The notes beneath the pieces are model-generated. The model saw only the letters and a list, made by a program, of their open reading frames with translations, was not told the DNA's origin and did not search any database. DNA of 64,000 nucleotides. It comes from Micrococcaceae bacterium RIT 802. GTDB lineage: Bacteria > Actinomycetota > Actinomycetes > Actinomycetales > Micrococcaceae. The position numbers and the translations under genes are program-made. The first letter of the stretch is position 1. Each line of letters opens with the position of its first letter. Positions 15,744-26,909 of the stretch are shown here, piece by piece. The stretch spans positions 62,001 through 126,000 of the forward strand of contig JAFEMX010000003.1 in the NCBI GenBank assembly GCA_016892645.1, in the 5' to 3' direction.

Positions 15744-18700
15744 GGTTTGCCTCCAAAATCCGGGTCCAGACGGCTTCGCCGTCGGGGTCGAGTCCTTCGC
15801 GTTCGGCATCCTGCAAGGTGGCCATCACCGCGGCGTAGTTGACGGGGACCACCGCCGTCATGCGTGCCGCGGTGTCGGGGAAGTCGATCAGCAGGGTCGC
15901 GGCCAGGGTGGAGCCGGTTTCCTGCGCGTGGCGGGTCAACAGATTCCTGACCAGTTCGCGGTCCGCCGCGTCGAGCGGGCGCAGTTCCAGCTCGCCGGCA
16001 TCCAGTGCCTGCCGGTTGAAGGCGCCGCGGTCGGCGTCGAGCAGGTAGGCGGTGCCGCCTGACATGCCGGCACCGAAGTTGCGTCCCGTCGGCCCCAGGA
16101 TCAGGGCCGTGCCGCCGGTCATGTACTCGCACCCGTGGTCCCCGATGCCCTCGGCGACCGCGGTGGCCCCGGAGTTGCGGACCAGGAAGCGTTCGCCGAC
16201 GAGCCCGCGAATGAACATCTCCCCGCTGGTGGCGCCGTAGCCGATGACGTTTCCGGCGATGACGTTCTTCTCGGCGACCAGGCGGCCGGAGCGGCCCGGG
16301 CGCACGATGATCCGTCCGCCGGAGAGTCCCTTGCCGACGTAGTCGTTGGCATCGCCGTTCAACCGCAGGGTGATGCCGGCCGGGAGGAAGGCACCCAGTG
16401 ATTGTCCGGCGTTGCCGGTCAGGGTCACGTCGATGGTGTCGGTCGCCAGTTCCTCGATGCCGAACCGCCGGGTGACCTCGTGGCCGAGCATGGTGCCTAC
16501 GGACCGGTCGGTGTTCACCACGTCCAGGGAGATCCGCACCGGCTGGCGCGTGTCGAAGGCATCGGAGCTGAGCTCGATCAGCCGGTTGTCGAAGTGCGCC
16601 TCGAGCTGGTGGTCCTGCTGGACGAGGTTCCGGACCGGGGCGTCCCCGCCGACCGAGTCCTCGAGGACGGGGGTGAGGTCCAGGCCCTCGGTCTTCCAGT
16701 GCCGGATGGCCTCGGCGGTGTCCAGCAGGTGGGCCTGGCCGATGGCCTCCTCGATGCTGCGCAGCCCCAGCTCGGCCAGCAGTTCGCGGACCTCCTGGGC
16801 CAGGAACTCGAAGAAGTTCACCACGAACTCCGGTTTGCCGGTGAAGCGCGAGCGCAGCAGCGGATTCTGGGTGGCGACGCCGACCGGGCAGGTGTCCAGG
16901 TGGCAGACGCGCATCATGATGCAGCCCGAGACGACCAGCGGGGCGGTGGCGAACCCGAATTCCTCGGCCCCGAGCAGGGCGGCGATGACGACGTCGCGCC
17001 CGGTCTTCAGCTGCCCGTCGACCTGCACGACCACGCGGTCGCGCAGCCCGTTCAGGCGCAGCGTCTGCTGCGCCTCGGCGAGCCCGAGCTCCCAGGGCGC
17101 GCCGGCGTGCTTGAGGGAGTTCAGCGGCGAGGCGCCGGTTCCGCCGTCGTGCCCGGAGACCAGCACGACGTCGGCACGCGCCTTGGTCACGCCGGCCGCC
17201 ACGGTGCCGATGCCGATCCCGGAGACCAGCTTGACGTGGATGCGGGCCCGCGGGTTGGCGCGCTTGGCATCGTAGATCAGCTGGGCCAGGTCCTCGATGG
17301 AGTAGATGTCGTGGTGCGGGGGCGGGGAGATCAGGCCCACTCCCGGCGTCGAGTGCCGGGTCCGGGCCACCCAGGGGTAGACCTTCTGGCTCATCAGCTG
17401 GCCGCCCTCGCCGGGCTTGGCGCCCTGGGCCATCTTGATCTGGATGTCCTCGGCCTGGGTCAGGTACAGGCTGGTCACCCCGAAGCGGCCGGAGGCGATC
17501 TGCTTGACCGCCGAGCGGCGTTCGGGGTCCATCAGCCGGTCGACGTCCTCGCCGCCCTCCCCGGTGTTGGACTTGCCGCCGAGCCGGTTCATGGCGATGG
17601 CCAGCGTCTCGTGGGCCTCCTGGGAGATGGAGCCGTAGCTCATGGCCCCGGTGGCGAAGCGCTTGACGATCTCGGAGACCGGTTCGACCTCCTCGATCGG
17701 GACCGGTTCGCGGACCCCGGTCTTCAGGCGCAGCAGCCCGCGCAGGGTCATCAGTTCCCTCGACTGGTCGTCGATGCCGCGGGTGTAGGCCTGGAAGATG
17801 TCGTAGCGGCGTTCCCGGGTCGCGTGCTGGAGGCGGAACACCGTCTCCGGGTTGAACAGGTGGGACGGCCCGTCGCGGCGCCATTGGTATTCGCCACCGG
17901 TCTCGAGCCGCTTGTGCGGTTCCTCGACCCCGTCGGAGGGGTAGGCGAAGCGGTGGCGCGCGGCCGCCTCGGCGGCGATGACGTCCAGCCCGACGCCGCC
18001 CAGCGGGGAGTGGGTTCCGGTGAAGTACTGGTCGATGACCGGGGCGGAGAGCCCGAGGGCATCGAAGGTCTGGGCGCCGCAGTAGGAGGCCACGGTCGAG
18101 ATGCCCATCTTGGACATGATCTTCAGCACGCCCTTGCCGAGCGCCTTGATCAGGTTCCGGTGGGCCGCCTCGACGCCGACCCCGTCGAGGATCCCGGCGT
18201 CGGCCATTTCCTCGACGGTTTCCAACGCCAGGTAGGGGTTGATCGCCGAGGCGCCGTAGCCGATGAGCACCGCCACGTGGTGGACCTCGCGGACGTCGCC
18301 GGTCTCGATGACCAGCGAGGTCTTCGTCCGGTTGGCGCTGCGCAGCAGGTGGTGGTGGACCGCCGAGGTCAGCAGCAGCGACGGGATCGGCGCCCATTGG
18401 GCGTTGGAATCACGGTCGGAGAGGACGATGAACTTCACGCCGCGGTTGATGGCGGCCGAGACCTGCTCGCAGATCTCCTGCACCCGGTTCTTCAGCTCCG
18501 CGGCGCCGCCCTCGGGACGGTACAGCCCGCGGACCTTCAGGGAGGCCTTGGCGCCGTCGGCCGCGCGGATGTTCGCGATCTTCGCCAATTCGTCGTTGGT
18601 GATGACCGGGAAGTCCAGCGAGACATGCCGGGTGCCGACCTGGGTGAGGTCCAGCAGGTTGCCGTCCGGCCCGATCGAGGTGGACATGCTGGTGACCAGT

Positions 18701-20340
18701 TCCTCGCGGATGGAGTCCAGCGGCGGGTTGGTCACCTGGGCGAACGACTGCACGAAGTAGTCGAAGAGCAGGCGCGGGCGCTGGGACAACACCGCGATGG
18801 GGGTGTCGGTCCCCATGGCGCCGAGGGGTTCGGCCCCGGTGCGTGCCATGGGGGCGAGCAGGATGCGCTTCTCCTCCTCGGTGTAGCCGAAGGTGCGCTG
18901 GCGCAGCTGGACGGAGGCGGGGTTGTGCGAGACGTGTTCGCGCTCGGGCAGGTCGGCCAGCGAGATGAGGTTTTCCTGGACCCATTCGCGCCACGGGTTG
19001 GCGGCGGCGACCTCGGCCTTGATCTCCTCGTCTTCGACGATGCGTCCGGCGTCGGTGTCGATGAGGAACATCTTGCCCGGCGACACCCGGCCCTTGCGCA
19101 CGATCCGTTCCTCGGGGATGTCCAGGACCCCGACCTCGGAGGCGAGGACGACCAGGCCGTCGTCGGTGACCCAGTAGCGGGCCGGGCGCAGGCCGTTGCG
19201 GTCCAGCACCGCGCCGGCGAGCCGGCCGTCGGTGAAGGAGACGGCGGCGGGGCCGTCCCAGGGCTCCATGAGCATGGAGTGGTAGCGGTAGAACGCGCGG
19301 CGGTCCTCGTCCATCGTGGTGTGGTTTTCCCACGCCTCCGGGATCATCATCATGATCGCCTGGGTGATGGGCCGGCCCGAGAGCATGAGCAGTTCGGCGA
19401 CCTCGTCGAAGGACGCCGAATCCGAGGCGCCGGGGGTGCAGATCGGGAACAGCTCCTCGGGGTCCTCCCCCAGCAGCGGTGCGGCCAGCTGGGACTGGCG
19501 GGCACGCATCCAGTTGCGGTTGCCGCGCACGGTGTTGATCTCGCCGTTGTGGGCGATGGTGCGGAAGGGCTGGGCCAGCGGCCAGGAGGGGAATGTGTTG
19601 GTGGAGAAGCGCGAGTGCACGATGGCCAGCACGCTGGTGAAGCGCGGGTCGGACAGGTCCGGGTAGAACGGTTCGAGCTGGGCCGTGGTGAGCATGCCCT
19701 TGTAGACCATGGTCCGGGAGGAGAAGGAGGGGAAGTAGACCCCGAGCTTGTTCTGGGCGCGTTTGCGCAGCCGGAAGGCCCGCGCGTCGAGCTCGGCGGC
19801 GTCGTCCGCCGCGTCCACGCCGACGAAGAACTGAACCAGGCGGGGCATGCAGGAGCGCGCCATGGCGCCGATCAGGTCGCCGTCGATGGGGACCTCGCGC
19901 CAGCCCAGGACCTGCAGATCCTGCTGGGCGGCCAGTTCCTCGAGGCCTGAGCGGGTGGCGGCCTCGGCGGCCGGGTCATCTGGCAGGAAGGCGATGCCGG
20001 CGGCGTAGCGGCCGGGGGCGGGGAGTTCGAAGTCGACGACGGCCCGGAAGAATTCGTCGGGCAGCTGGGTCAGGATCCCGGCGCCGTCGCCGGAGCCTTC
20101 GTCGGCTCCCACGGCTCCGCGGTGTTCGAGGTTGCGCAGCGCGCGCAAGGCGTTGTCCACGATCTGGTGCGTGGGCCGGCCGTGCAGGGTGGCGACCATG
20201 GCCAGCCCGCAGGCGTCTTTTTCCTGGTCAGGGGTGTAGAGGCCCTGTGCCTCGGGTAGTGCGGCAAAGCGGGTGAAGGGCGAGGTCACGACCTCGCCTG
20301 GAACTCGCGAGGCATTCTGCTGGTCTCCAGTCAGGTTCAT
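15736..20340 (-). CDS. gltB: Glutamate synthase (NADPH) large subunit
   Basis: A 1534-residue enzyme that transfers the amide of glutamine to 2-oxoglutarate. The class II glutaminase nucleophile is Cys44 in KDACGLAMV, so a propeptide of 43 residues should be cleaved. The central and FMN-binding domains follow, with the [3Fe-4S] motif in [15 protein letters not shown] near residue 1150. The C-terminal beta-helix domain contains [12 protein letters not shown] and [23 protein letters not shown] precedes the ATG. It has a long leader and pairs with gltD for ammonium assimilation. Confidence 0.97.
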   Translation of the reverse strand: MNLTGDQQNASRVPGEVVTSPFTRFAALPEAQGLYTPDQEKDACGLAMVATLHGRPTHQIVDNALRALRNLEHRGAVGADEGSGDGAGILTQLPDEFFRAVVDFELPAPGRYAAGIAFLPDDPAAEAATRSGLEELAAQQDLQVLGWREVPIDGDLIGAMARSCMPRLVQFFVGVDAADDAAELDARAFRLRKRAQNKLGVYFPSFSSRTMVYKGMLTTAQLEPFYPDLSDPRFTSVLAIVHSRFSTNTFPSWPLAQPFRTIAHNGEINTVRGNRNWMRARQSQLAAPLLGEDPEELFPICTPGASDSASFDEVAELLMLSGRPITQAIMMMIPEAWENHTTMDEDRRAFYRYHSMLMEPWDGPAAVSFTDGRLAGAVLDRNGLRPARYWVTDDGLVVLASEVGVLDIPEERIVRKGRVSPGKMFLIDTDAGRIVEDEEIKAEVAAANPWREWVQENLISLADLPEREHVSHNPASVQLRQRTFGYTEEEKRILLAPMARTGAEPLGAMGTDTPIAVLSQRPRLLFDYFVQSFAQVTNPPLDSIREELVTSMSTSIGPDGNLLDLTQVGTRHVSLDFPVITNDELAKIANIRAADGAKASLKVRGLYRPEGGAAELKNRVQEICEQVSAAINRGVKFIVLSDRDSNAQWAPIPSLLLTSAVHHHLLRSANRTKTSLVIETGDVREVHHVAVLIGYGASAINPYLALETVEEMADAGILDGVGVEAAHRNLIKALGKGVLKIMSKMGISTVASYCGAQTFDALGLSAPVIDQYFTGTHSPLGGVGLDVIAAEAAARHRFAYPSDGVEEPHKRLETGGEYQWRRDGPSHLFNPETVFRLQHATRERRYDIFQAYTRGIDDQSRELMTLRGLLRLKTGVREPVPIEEVEPVSEIVKRFATGAMSYGSISQEAHETLAIAMNRLGGKSNTGEGGEDVDRLMDPERRSAVKQIASGRFGVTSLYLTQAEDIQIKMAQGAKPGEGGQLMSQKVYPWVARTRHSTPGVGLISPPPHHDIYSIEDLAQLIYDAKRANPRARIHVKLVSGIGIGTVAAGVTKARADVVLVSGHDGGTGASPLNSLKHAGAPWELGLAEAQQTLRLNGLRDRVVVQVDGQLKTGRDVVIAALLGAEEFGFATAPLVVSGCIMMRVCHLDTCPVGVATQNPLLRSRFTGKPEFVVNFFEFLAQEVRELLAELGLRSIEEAIGQAHLLDTAEAIRHWKTEGLDLTPVLEDSVGGDAPVRNLVQQDHQLEAHFDNRLIELSSDAFDTRQPVRISLDVVNTDRSVGTMLGHEVTRRFGIEELATDTIDVTLTGNAGQSLGAFLPAGITLRLNGDANDYVGKGLSGGRIIVRPGRSGRLVAEKNVIAGNVIGYGATSGEMFIRGLVGERFLVRNSGATAVAEGIGDHGCEYMTGGTALILGPTGRNFGAGMSGGTAYLLDADRGAFNRQALDAGELELRPLDAADRELVRNLLTRHAQETGSTLAATLLIDFPDTAARMTAVVPVNYAAVMATLQDAEREGLDPDGEAVWTRILEANHG

Positions 20341-20644
20341 GGGTTCCTCTCATCGGGGGTCACCGCCATGCCATCGGGCAGGGCGGATCCGGGCAGGGGT
20401 TACGGGGGTCCTGAAGGACGGTGACCTGGGGTATGGAGCATCGTGGCCTTCGGCCGGCAGGGTCGTCGCCGGGGATGGCGCACAGGGACCGTGCCGGCGG
20501 GTCCACGTCGTCGTGAAGTGCAGCCGCGTCCATGGGTGGTGGCCGGTGGGGCTGCATCCGCTGTTCCCGCGGGGCCGGAGACATACCGGCCGTACGGGAA
20601 ACGTAAAAGGAGATTAGCACCTCAAGGACCCGCACCCGCCGCCG

Positions 20645-20660
20645 GAAACATAACGTTTAC
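20645..20660. promoter_or_regulatory. Inverted repeat upstream of gltB, candidate operator
   Basis: GAAAC-ATAAC-GTTTAC is a near-symmetric AT-rich element in an otherwise very GC-rich region, about 305 bp upstream of the gltB start. It could be a regulator site or part of the gltB promoter. The identity of any regulator is unknown. Confidence 0.35.
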
Positions 20661-20731
20661 ATTTGACGGGCAATTGTGTCGTGGCAGGGGGCACCGCGGT
20701 GCAGCCGCCACGTGCCCACGTCAGGTGCGCA

Positions 20732-20759
20732 GACGACGGCGGTGGGCACCGCCGTCGTC
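20732..20759. terminator. Hairpin after trpA
   Basis: A perfect 12-bp stem GACGACGGCGGT / ACCGCCGTCGTC with a GGGC loop, 8 nt beyond the trpA stop. There is no U-tract. Confidence 0.65.
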
Positions 20760-20767
20760 CTCCGGGA

Positions 20768-21564
20768 TCAGGAGCGCGCCGGGGAGGCGCTGCGGCCGCT
20801 GAGTTCGGCGGCGAGGGCACCGACGGCGTCGACGCCGCCGTCACGCAGGGCGGCGACGAGGGCGGTGCCGACGATGACGCCGTCGGCGTACTCGCCGATC
20901 TCCCGCACATGCTCGGCCTTCGAGACGCCGAGTCCGACGCAGGCACGCGGCGCGCCGGCGGCGTGGGCCGCATCGACGACCGCACGGGCGGCGGAGGAGA
21001 CCGAGGTCCGGGCGCCGGTGACGCCCATGATGGAGACGCAGTAGACGAAGCCGCTGCTGGCCTTGACCGTGGTGTCCATGCGCTCGGGTGTGGAGCTGGG
21101 GGCGACGAGGAAGATCCGTTCGAGGCCGTGCTTGTCGGAGGCGGCGAACCACTCGGAGGCCTCGTCGGGCACCAGGTCGGGGGTGATCAGTCCGGCTCCC
21201 CCGGCTTCGGCGAGGCGGCGGGAGAATTCGTCGACGCCCATGCGCATGACCGGGTTCCAGTACGTCATGACCAGCACCGCGGCGTCGCAGCGCTCGGTGA
21301 TGGCCCGGACGATGTCGAAGACCTGCGCGACGCGGAAGCCCTGGGCCAGCGACTGGACGGTGGCCGCCTGGATGACGGCGCCGTCCATGACCGGGTCGGA
21401 GTAGGGGATGCCGATCTCGATGACGTCCGCGCCGTTCTCGGCGACCGCGACGGCTGCATCGATGGTGGTCTGCACGTCGGGGAACCCCGCGGGCAGGTAC
21501 GCGATGAGGGCGGGGCGGCCCTGGCTGCGGGCGCGTTCAATCGCTGCCTCGGAGGTCATGCGGG

Positions 21565-21568
<4 letters not shown>
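20768..21568 (-). CDS. trpA: Tryptophan synthase alpha chain
   Basis: A 266-residue TIM-barrel enzyme that splits indole-3-glycerol phosphate to indole and glyceraldehyde 3-phosphate; indole is channelled to TrpB. The catalytic Glu lies in [16 protein letters not shown] together with the conserved Asp. [11 protein letters not shown] and VIVGTALV form the phosphate-binding end of the barrel. The GTG start at 21568 overlaps the trpB stop (GTGA), with GGTGAAG just upstream. An ATG 9 nt downstream (21559) is possible. It is the last gene of the trp operon. Confidence 0.95.
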
Positions 21569-22866
<1,298 letters not shown>

Positions 22867-22917
22867 GCGTGGCCGTCCTTACGTCTGGCGGGGTGGATGG
22901 CGGGTCGGCTGGTTCGT

Positions 22918-23748
22918 TCAGTGCCCGCGCGGTGGCTTGGCGGCGCTGCCGGCCTCGATGAACGACCGCAGCGCGGTGATGGGGTCGTGGTCCTTGACCA
23001 ATGCCTCGCCCACCAGGACGGCGTCGGCCCCATGGGATCCGTACAGTGCGACGTCCTCGCTGGTGCGGATGCCGGATTCGGCGACGATGACGACGGAGTC
23101 CGGGATGTCCCCGGCCAGCCGGGCGAAGTTGTCGCGATCAACGTCCAGCGTCTTGAGATTGCGGACGTTCACCCCGATGATGCGTGCTCCCACCCGGATG
23201 GCGCGTTCGATTTCCCCGGGGGTGTGGGTTTCCACCAGCGCGTTCATGCCCAGGTCGTGGGTCAGGTCCAGGAAGGCAGCGAGGTCGTGGTCCTCCAGTG
23301 CGGCGACGATGAGCAGCACCAGGTCCGCGCCGTGGGCGCGCGCCTCGTGGATCTGGTACGCGTCGACGGTGAAGTCCTTGCGCAGCAGCGGGGTGTCCAC
23401 CGCGGCGCGGACGGCGTCGAAGTCCGCCAGGGAACCGCCGAAGCGGCGCTGCTCGGTGAGCACGGAAATCGCCGAGGCACCGCCGTCCCGGTATTGCCGG
23501 GCCAGTTCAGCCGGTTCCGGGATGTCCGCCAGCGCCCCCTTCGAGGGGCTGCGGCGCTTGACCTCGGAGATCACGCGCAGGGTCTGGTCGCGTTGGCTCT
23601 GGTCGTGGTGGCCGCCGAGCGCGGCGTAGGCATCGCGGGCGGGCGGGGCCGCCAGGGCGCGGGCACGGATGGCCGCGTCGCCGACCTGGAGGCGCCGTTC
23701 GTGCAGATCCTCGCGAACGCCGGTGATGATGTCCTCGAGAACGGTCAC
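22918..23748 (-). CDS. trpC: Indole-3-glycerol phosphate synthase
   Basis: A 276-residue TIM-barrel enzyme that cyclises carboxyphenylamino-deoxyribulose phosphate. Diagnostic segments are VISEVKRRSPSKG with the catalytic Lys64, TPLLRKDFTVDAYQI with a second active-site Lys, and VAESGIRTSEDV. It starts at a GTG that follows the HGxxPAAW gene by 2 nt, with AGGA almost touching the start. It is a stand-alone enzyme without a fused TrpF domain. Confidence 0.95.
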   Translation of the reverse strand: MTVLEDIITGVREDLHERRLQVGDAAIRARALAAPPARDAYAALGGHHDQSQRDQTLRVISEVKRRSPSKGALADIPEPAELARQYRDGGASAISVLTEQRRFGGSLADFDAVRAAVDTPLLRKDFTVDAYQIHEARAHGADLVLLIVAALEDHDLAAFLDLTHDLGMNALVETHTPGEIERAIRVGARIIGVNVRNLKTLDVDRDNFARLAGDIPDSVVIVAESGIRTSEDVALYGSHGADAVLVGEALVKDHDPITALRSFIEAGSAAKPPRGH

Positions 23749-23750
23749 TC

Positions 23751-24020
23751 CTAGTGGCCGTTGCCGTTCGAACGGTGGCCACCGACGCCGAAGCCGATCT
23801 GGCGCATGACGCCGCCGGCGATCAGGCCGATGACGATGATGGCGACGCCGATGTAGACGCCGATGGCGGCGTGCAAGGCGAAGGCGATGCAGCCGACGAG
23901 CGTTCCGATGAGCATGACACCGACGGCCGTCCAGGCGGCGACGCTGTTGCCGTGTCCGACGGGTTCGGTGAGAACCGGGTCAAGACCCTCTGCGTTCCGG
24001 GCGGTCACGTTGCTTGACAT
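23751..24020 (-). CDS. HGxxPAAW family small membrane protein
   Basis: An 89-residue protein with two membrane helices (residues about 27-50 and 52-72). The family motif is present in variant form as GHGNSVAAW (residues 22-30), with Ser-Val where the name expects a Pro. These proteins are found inside actinobacterial trp operons, but their function is unknown. A GAGGAG lies 12 nt before the ATG. It is separated from the upstream membrane protein by 121 bp, which may hold an internal promoter, and is 2 nt from trpC. Confidence 0.85.
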   Translation of the reverse strand: MSSNVTARNAEGLDPVLTEPVGHGNSVAAWTAVGVMLIGTLVGCIAFALHAAIGVYIGVAIIVIGLIAGGVMRQIGFGVGGHRSNGNGH

Positions 24021-24141
24021 GTTCTTTTCTACTCCTCGGTGCCTTGGGGATCCCGGTGTCGTGCCGGGCCAAACTGGTTACCATTCTGCCACTCTTTTCG
24101 GGCCGATGCCGCCATGTTGCGGCGGACGTGGCCGGCCACTG

Positions 24142-24831
24142 TCACCGGGTGGGGTCCTCGCCCCGCGAGAGGCTGTCCCAGCCGTCGATTTCGTCCAGCA
24201 CGGCAGATTCGTGCGGCTCCGGGGCCGGGTCTCCACCGGTGGCGGCTGCCGAGGCGGACGCCGACGCCGGGGAATCGCCGGCTTCACCGGTGGCCGCGAC
24301 CGTCGCGGGAGTGTACTTGCGGCTCGTCTTCCACCGGCGCCCCGCCACCGCGAGCCAGATGGCCGAGGCCATGATCCAGACACCGAAGGCGACGGTGAGC
24401 CAGGGCCAGAAGGTGACCTGGTAGTCACCTTGGATCCGCATGGTCCCGGCGGCGGCACCGACCTTCGAGACGGAGGCGGCCACCGGGTCCGACAGGGCGG
24501 TGAGCGCGGATGCGGCGATTCCCAGCCCGGAGAGCAGGACCAGTACGGCGATGATCCAGCGGGCCAGGCGGCCGGCGATGGCCGCGGCGACGGACCCGGC
24601 CAGGACGACGACCGCCAGGGCCGCGACGGCGGTGGCCGCATCCTGGCCGGAAACGTCGAACTCCTGGACGTTGATGGCGCCCGGTGCCGGAACGACGTGT
24701 ATCCAGGTGCGGGTGCTCATGGCGAGGCCGGCGATTCCCCCCAGGACCCCGGCGAAGACCACGTATCGCTTGGACAGCCACCGGCTCCCGGGGCTGCGTG
24801 CCGGTGCGGCGGGTGTTTGGCTGGTGCTCAT
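24142..24831 (-). CDS. Trp biosynthesis-associated membrane protein
   Basis: A 229-residue protein of the actinobacterial Trp_oprn_chp family. It has four hydrophobic helices (about residues 24-40, 66-88, 90-110 and 143-165), a SKRYVVF start of the first helix, and a conserved TWIHV segment after it. The acidic Ala/Ser-rich C-terminal tail is soluble. Its ATG overlaps the trpE stop (ATGA), so it is translated with anthranilate synthase. A role in moving or sensing aromatic compounds has been suggested only from context. Confidence 0.85.
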   Translation of the reverse strand: MSTSQTPAAPARSPGSRWLSKRYVVFAGVLGGIAGLAMSTRTWIHVVPAPGAINVQEFDVSGQDAATAVAALAVVVLAGSVAAAIAGRLARWIIAVLVLLSGLGIAASALTALSDPVAASVSKVGAAAGTMRIQGDYQVTFWPWLTVAFGVWIMASAIWLAVAGRRWKTSRKYTPATVAATGEAGDSPASASASAAATGGDPAPEPHESAVLDEIDGWDSLSRGEDPTR

Positions 24832-26384
24832 GCGTCCTCCTCGGCGGTGGCCGGACGCAGGGTGCGTGCGGCCCAGACCGCGCGCAACGGTGCGGCCGCC
24901 TTGTTGATGCTTTCCTGGGATTCGGCGTCGAGGTCGGAATCGGCGACGATCCCTCCGCCGGCCTGGATGTAGGCCCGGCCGTCCTTGAGCAGTGCCGACC
25001 TGATGGCGATGGCCATGTCCATGTCGCCGGCGAAGTCCAGGTACCCCACGACGCCGCCGTAGACGCCCCGCCGGTACGGTTCGAACTCGTCCAGCAGGCG
25101 CAGGGCCCGGGGCTTGGGGGCGCCGGAGAGCGTTCCCGCGGGGAAGGTCGCGGCGAGCACGTCGTAGGAGGTCGACCGGGAGTCGAGCCGGCCGACCACG
25201 TTGGAGACCAGATGCATGATGTGGCTGAAGCGTTCGACCTCCATGAACTGGGTGACTTCCACGGTCCCGGGTTCGCAGACCTTGGACAGGTCGTTGCGGC
25301 TCAGGTCAACGAGCATGAGGTGTTCGGCACGTTCCTTCTCGTCGGAGAGCAGGTCCTTTTCGTGCAGGTGGTCGTCTTCGTACGTCGCGCCGCGCGGCCG
25401 CGATCCGGCGATCGGATGGGTCACGACATCGCGGTCGTTGACGGTGACCAGGGCTTCCGGAGAGGAACCGACAATGGCGTACCCGCCACCGTCGGCATCC
25501 TGGAGGTTGTACAGGTACATGTAGGGGCTGGGGTTGGTGGTGCGCAGGATGCGGTACACATCCAACGGATCCGCGGTGCATTCGAGTTCGAATCGCCGCG
25601 AGACGACCACCTGGAAGACCTCGCCGTCGACGATGGCCTCCTTGCCGCGCAGGATCGCCTGCCGGTAGCCGTCCTCGTCCCAGCTGTGGGTCACCGCCTC
25701 CATGAGCTCGGCGGAGGGCACCTGGGTTCCGGAGAAGACCGAGACGGAACCCGGAGCCGGTGCGGTGAGCCCGTCGAGCATGGCGTGCAGGCGCGACACG
25801 GCGTGCGCGTAGGCCTCGTCGACACCGGTGTCGGCACCGTCCTGGTTGATGGCGTTGGCGATCAGCGTGACGGTGGAGTCACGGTTGTCCACCACTGCCA
25901 TGTCGCTGACCAGGTTCATCGCCAGCTCCGGCAGCCCCAGGTCATCCGGTGGCGGGTCGGGGAGCCGTTCCCAATGGCGCACGCTTTCCCAGCCGACGAA
26001 TCCGACCATCCCCGAGGTGAAGGGCGGCAGGTCGTCCAGCGGTTCGGTGCGCAGCATCGCGACCGTGTCCCGCAGGACCTCCACGGGGCTGCCCTCGGTG
26101 GGCACGCCGGCCGGTGGGGACCCCAGCCAGTGGGCCGCCCCGTCCCGGGTCGTCAAGGTGGCCCGGGAACGGCACCCGATGAACGAGAACCGGCTCCAGA
26201 CACCTCCCGCGGCGGCGCTCTCCATCAGGAAGGTGCCCGGCCGGCCGCCGGCGAGCCGTTCGTAGACCCCGATGGGCGTCAGCGTGTCGGCCAGGACGCG
26301 CAGGTTGACGGGAATGACGCTCCGGTTCCGCGCGAGTTCCCTGAACTGTTCGAGGCTGGGGGAAATGACACCGAATTCATGCAT
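24828..26384 (-). CDS. trpE: Anthranilate synthase component I
   Basis: A 518-residue chorismate-utilising enzyme making anthranilate with an amidotransferase subunit. The N-terminal domain carries LLESA-type feedback residues in the form LMESAAAGGVWSRFSF, which bind tryptophan. The catalytic half shows TNPSPYMYL, IVGSSPEALV, THPIAGSRPRGA and AGTLSGAPKPRA. No trpG or trpD gene is nearby, so the partner amidotransferase must be encoded elsewhere. It lies 33 nt downstream of hisI and is probably feedback-inhibited by tryptophan. Confidence 0.96.
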   Translation of the reverse strand: MHEFGVISPSLEQFRELARNRSVIPVNLRVLADTLTPIGVYERLAGGRPGTFLMESAAAGGVWSRFSFIGCRSRATLTTRDGAAHWLGSPPAGVPTEGSPVEVLRDTVAMLRTEPLDDLPPFTSGMVGFVGWESVRHWERLPDPPPDDLGLPELAMNLVSDMAVVDNRDSTVTLIANAINQDGADTGVDEAYAHAVSRLHAMLDGLTAPAPGSVSVFSGTQVPSAELMEAVTHSWDEDGYRQAILRGKEAIVDGEVFQVVVSRRFELECTADPLDVYRILRTTNPSPYMYLYNLQDADGGGYAIVGSSPEALVTVNDRDVVTHPIAGSRPRGATYEDDHLHEKDLLSDEKERAEHLMLVDLSRNDLSKVCEPGTVEVTQFMEVERFSHIMHLVSNVVGRLDSRSTSYDVLAATFPAGTLSGAPKPRALRLLDEFEPYRRGVYGGVVGYLDFAGDMDMAIAIRSALLKDGRAYIQAGGGIVADSDLDAESQESINKAAAPLRAVWAARTLRPATAEEDA

Positions 26385-26417
26385 GCTGTGCTGGGTTTCC
26401 TTGCGTGGTCGGCGGGT

Positions 26418-26816
26418 CTAGACGCGGTCCGGGTCGGGGCCTTGGACGGCGGGTATGCCACGGCCCTCGAAACAGGTGCGGGTCCCGGTGTGGCACGCGG
26501 CACCGATTTGGTGGACCCGGATCAGCAAGGCGTCGCCGTCGCAGTCACGGGCGACCGAGCGGACGAGCTGTTGGTGACCCGAGGTGTCGCCCTTGCGCCA
26601 GTATTCCTGCCGGGACCTGGACCAGAAGGTGACCCGTCCGGTGGTCAGGGTACGCCGCAATGCCTCGTCATCCATCCATCCGAGCATGAGCACCTCCGCG
26701 GTGTCGTGTTGCTGGATGATGGCCGCGACGAGACCGTCGGCGTCGCGTTTGAGTCCCGCGGCGATCCCGGGGTCGAGGGCAGGTTCCGGGGGCTGGGGGT
26801 CTGGGTTCTGCGGCAT
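26418..26816 (-). CDS. hisI: Phosphoribosyl-AMP cyclohydrolase
   Basis: A 132-residue enzyme of histidine synthesis that opens the purine ring of PR-AMP. The core segments [34 protein letters not shown] and SGHQQLV are present. The metal-binding residues lie in [11 protein letters not shown] and [11 protein letters not shown]. The ATG at 26816 is preferred over a GTG at 26837 because a TAGACT hexamer lies 7 nt upstream, suggesting a leaderless transcript. It heads the his/trp operon. Confidence 0.94.
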   Translation of the reverse strand: MPQNPDPQPPEPALDPGIAAGLKRDADGLVAAIIQQHDTAEVLMLGWMDDEALRRTLTTGRVTFWSRSRQEYWRKGDTSGHQQLVRSVARDCDGDALLIRVHQIGAACHTGTRTCFEGRGIPAVQGPDPDRV

Positions 26817-26823
26817 CGTGTCC

Positions 26824-26829
26824 AGTCTA
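26824..26829 (-). promoter_or_regulatory. -10-like hexamer of the hisI-trp operon
   Basis: Reverse-strand TAGACT, 7 nt before the hisI ATG. If used, the whole hisI-trpECBA mRNA would be leaderless, leaving no room for a trp leader peptide or attenuator upstream of hisI. Confidence 0.5.
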
Positions 26830-26896
26830 CTGGGCACGGGGCCGCGCCACGCAGTCCGGGACGTCCCGATACCCGTCGTTGGGCCCGGGATCGTGC

Positions 26897-26902
26897 TAGT
26901 TT
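26897..26902 (+). promoter_or_regulatory. -10-like hexamer before the TIGR03085-type gene
   Basis: TAGTTT, then 7 nt, then the ATG at 26910. The spacer also holds an AAGG that could serve as a weak ribosome site. Confidence 0.4.
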
Positions 26903-26909
26903 CAAGGTA

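Larger units (their letters stand above)
20341..20767. other. 427-bp gap between gltB and trpA: gltB leader and trpA terminator
   Basis: This stretch holds a trpA terminator-like hairpin (20732-20759), an imperfect inverted repeat (20645-20660), and about 250 bp of GC-rich putative leader of gltB. A 91-codon reverse frame starts near 20635, but it has no recognisable domain and I do not call it. In many relatives lgt (prolipoprotein diacylglyceryl transferase) occupies this position; no trace of it is seen. Confidence 0.6.

Noticed and set aside
16402-19950. A very long open frame (1182 codons) antisense to gltB
   Set aside because: High-GC coding DNA often leaves the opposite strand open. 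The translation is Gly/Val/Asp-rich without domains, while gltB on the other strand is complete and well conserved.
20360-20635. A 91-codon reverse frame in the gltB leader
   Set aside because: Pro/Arg-rich with no known domain and no good Shine-Dalgarno; more likely untranslated leader. Conservation would be needed to revive it.
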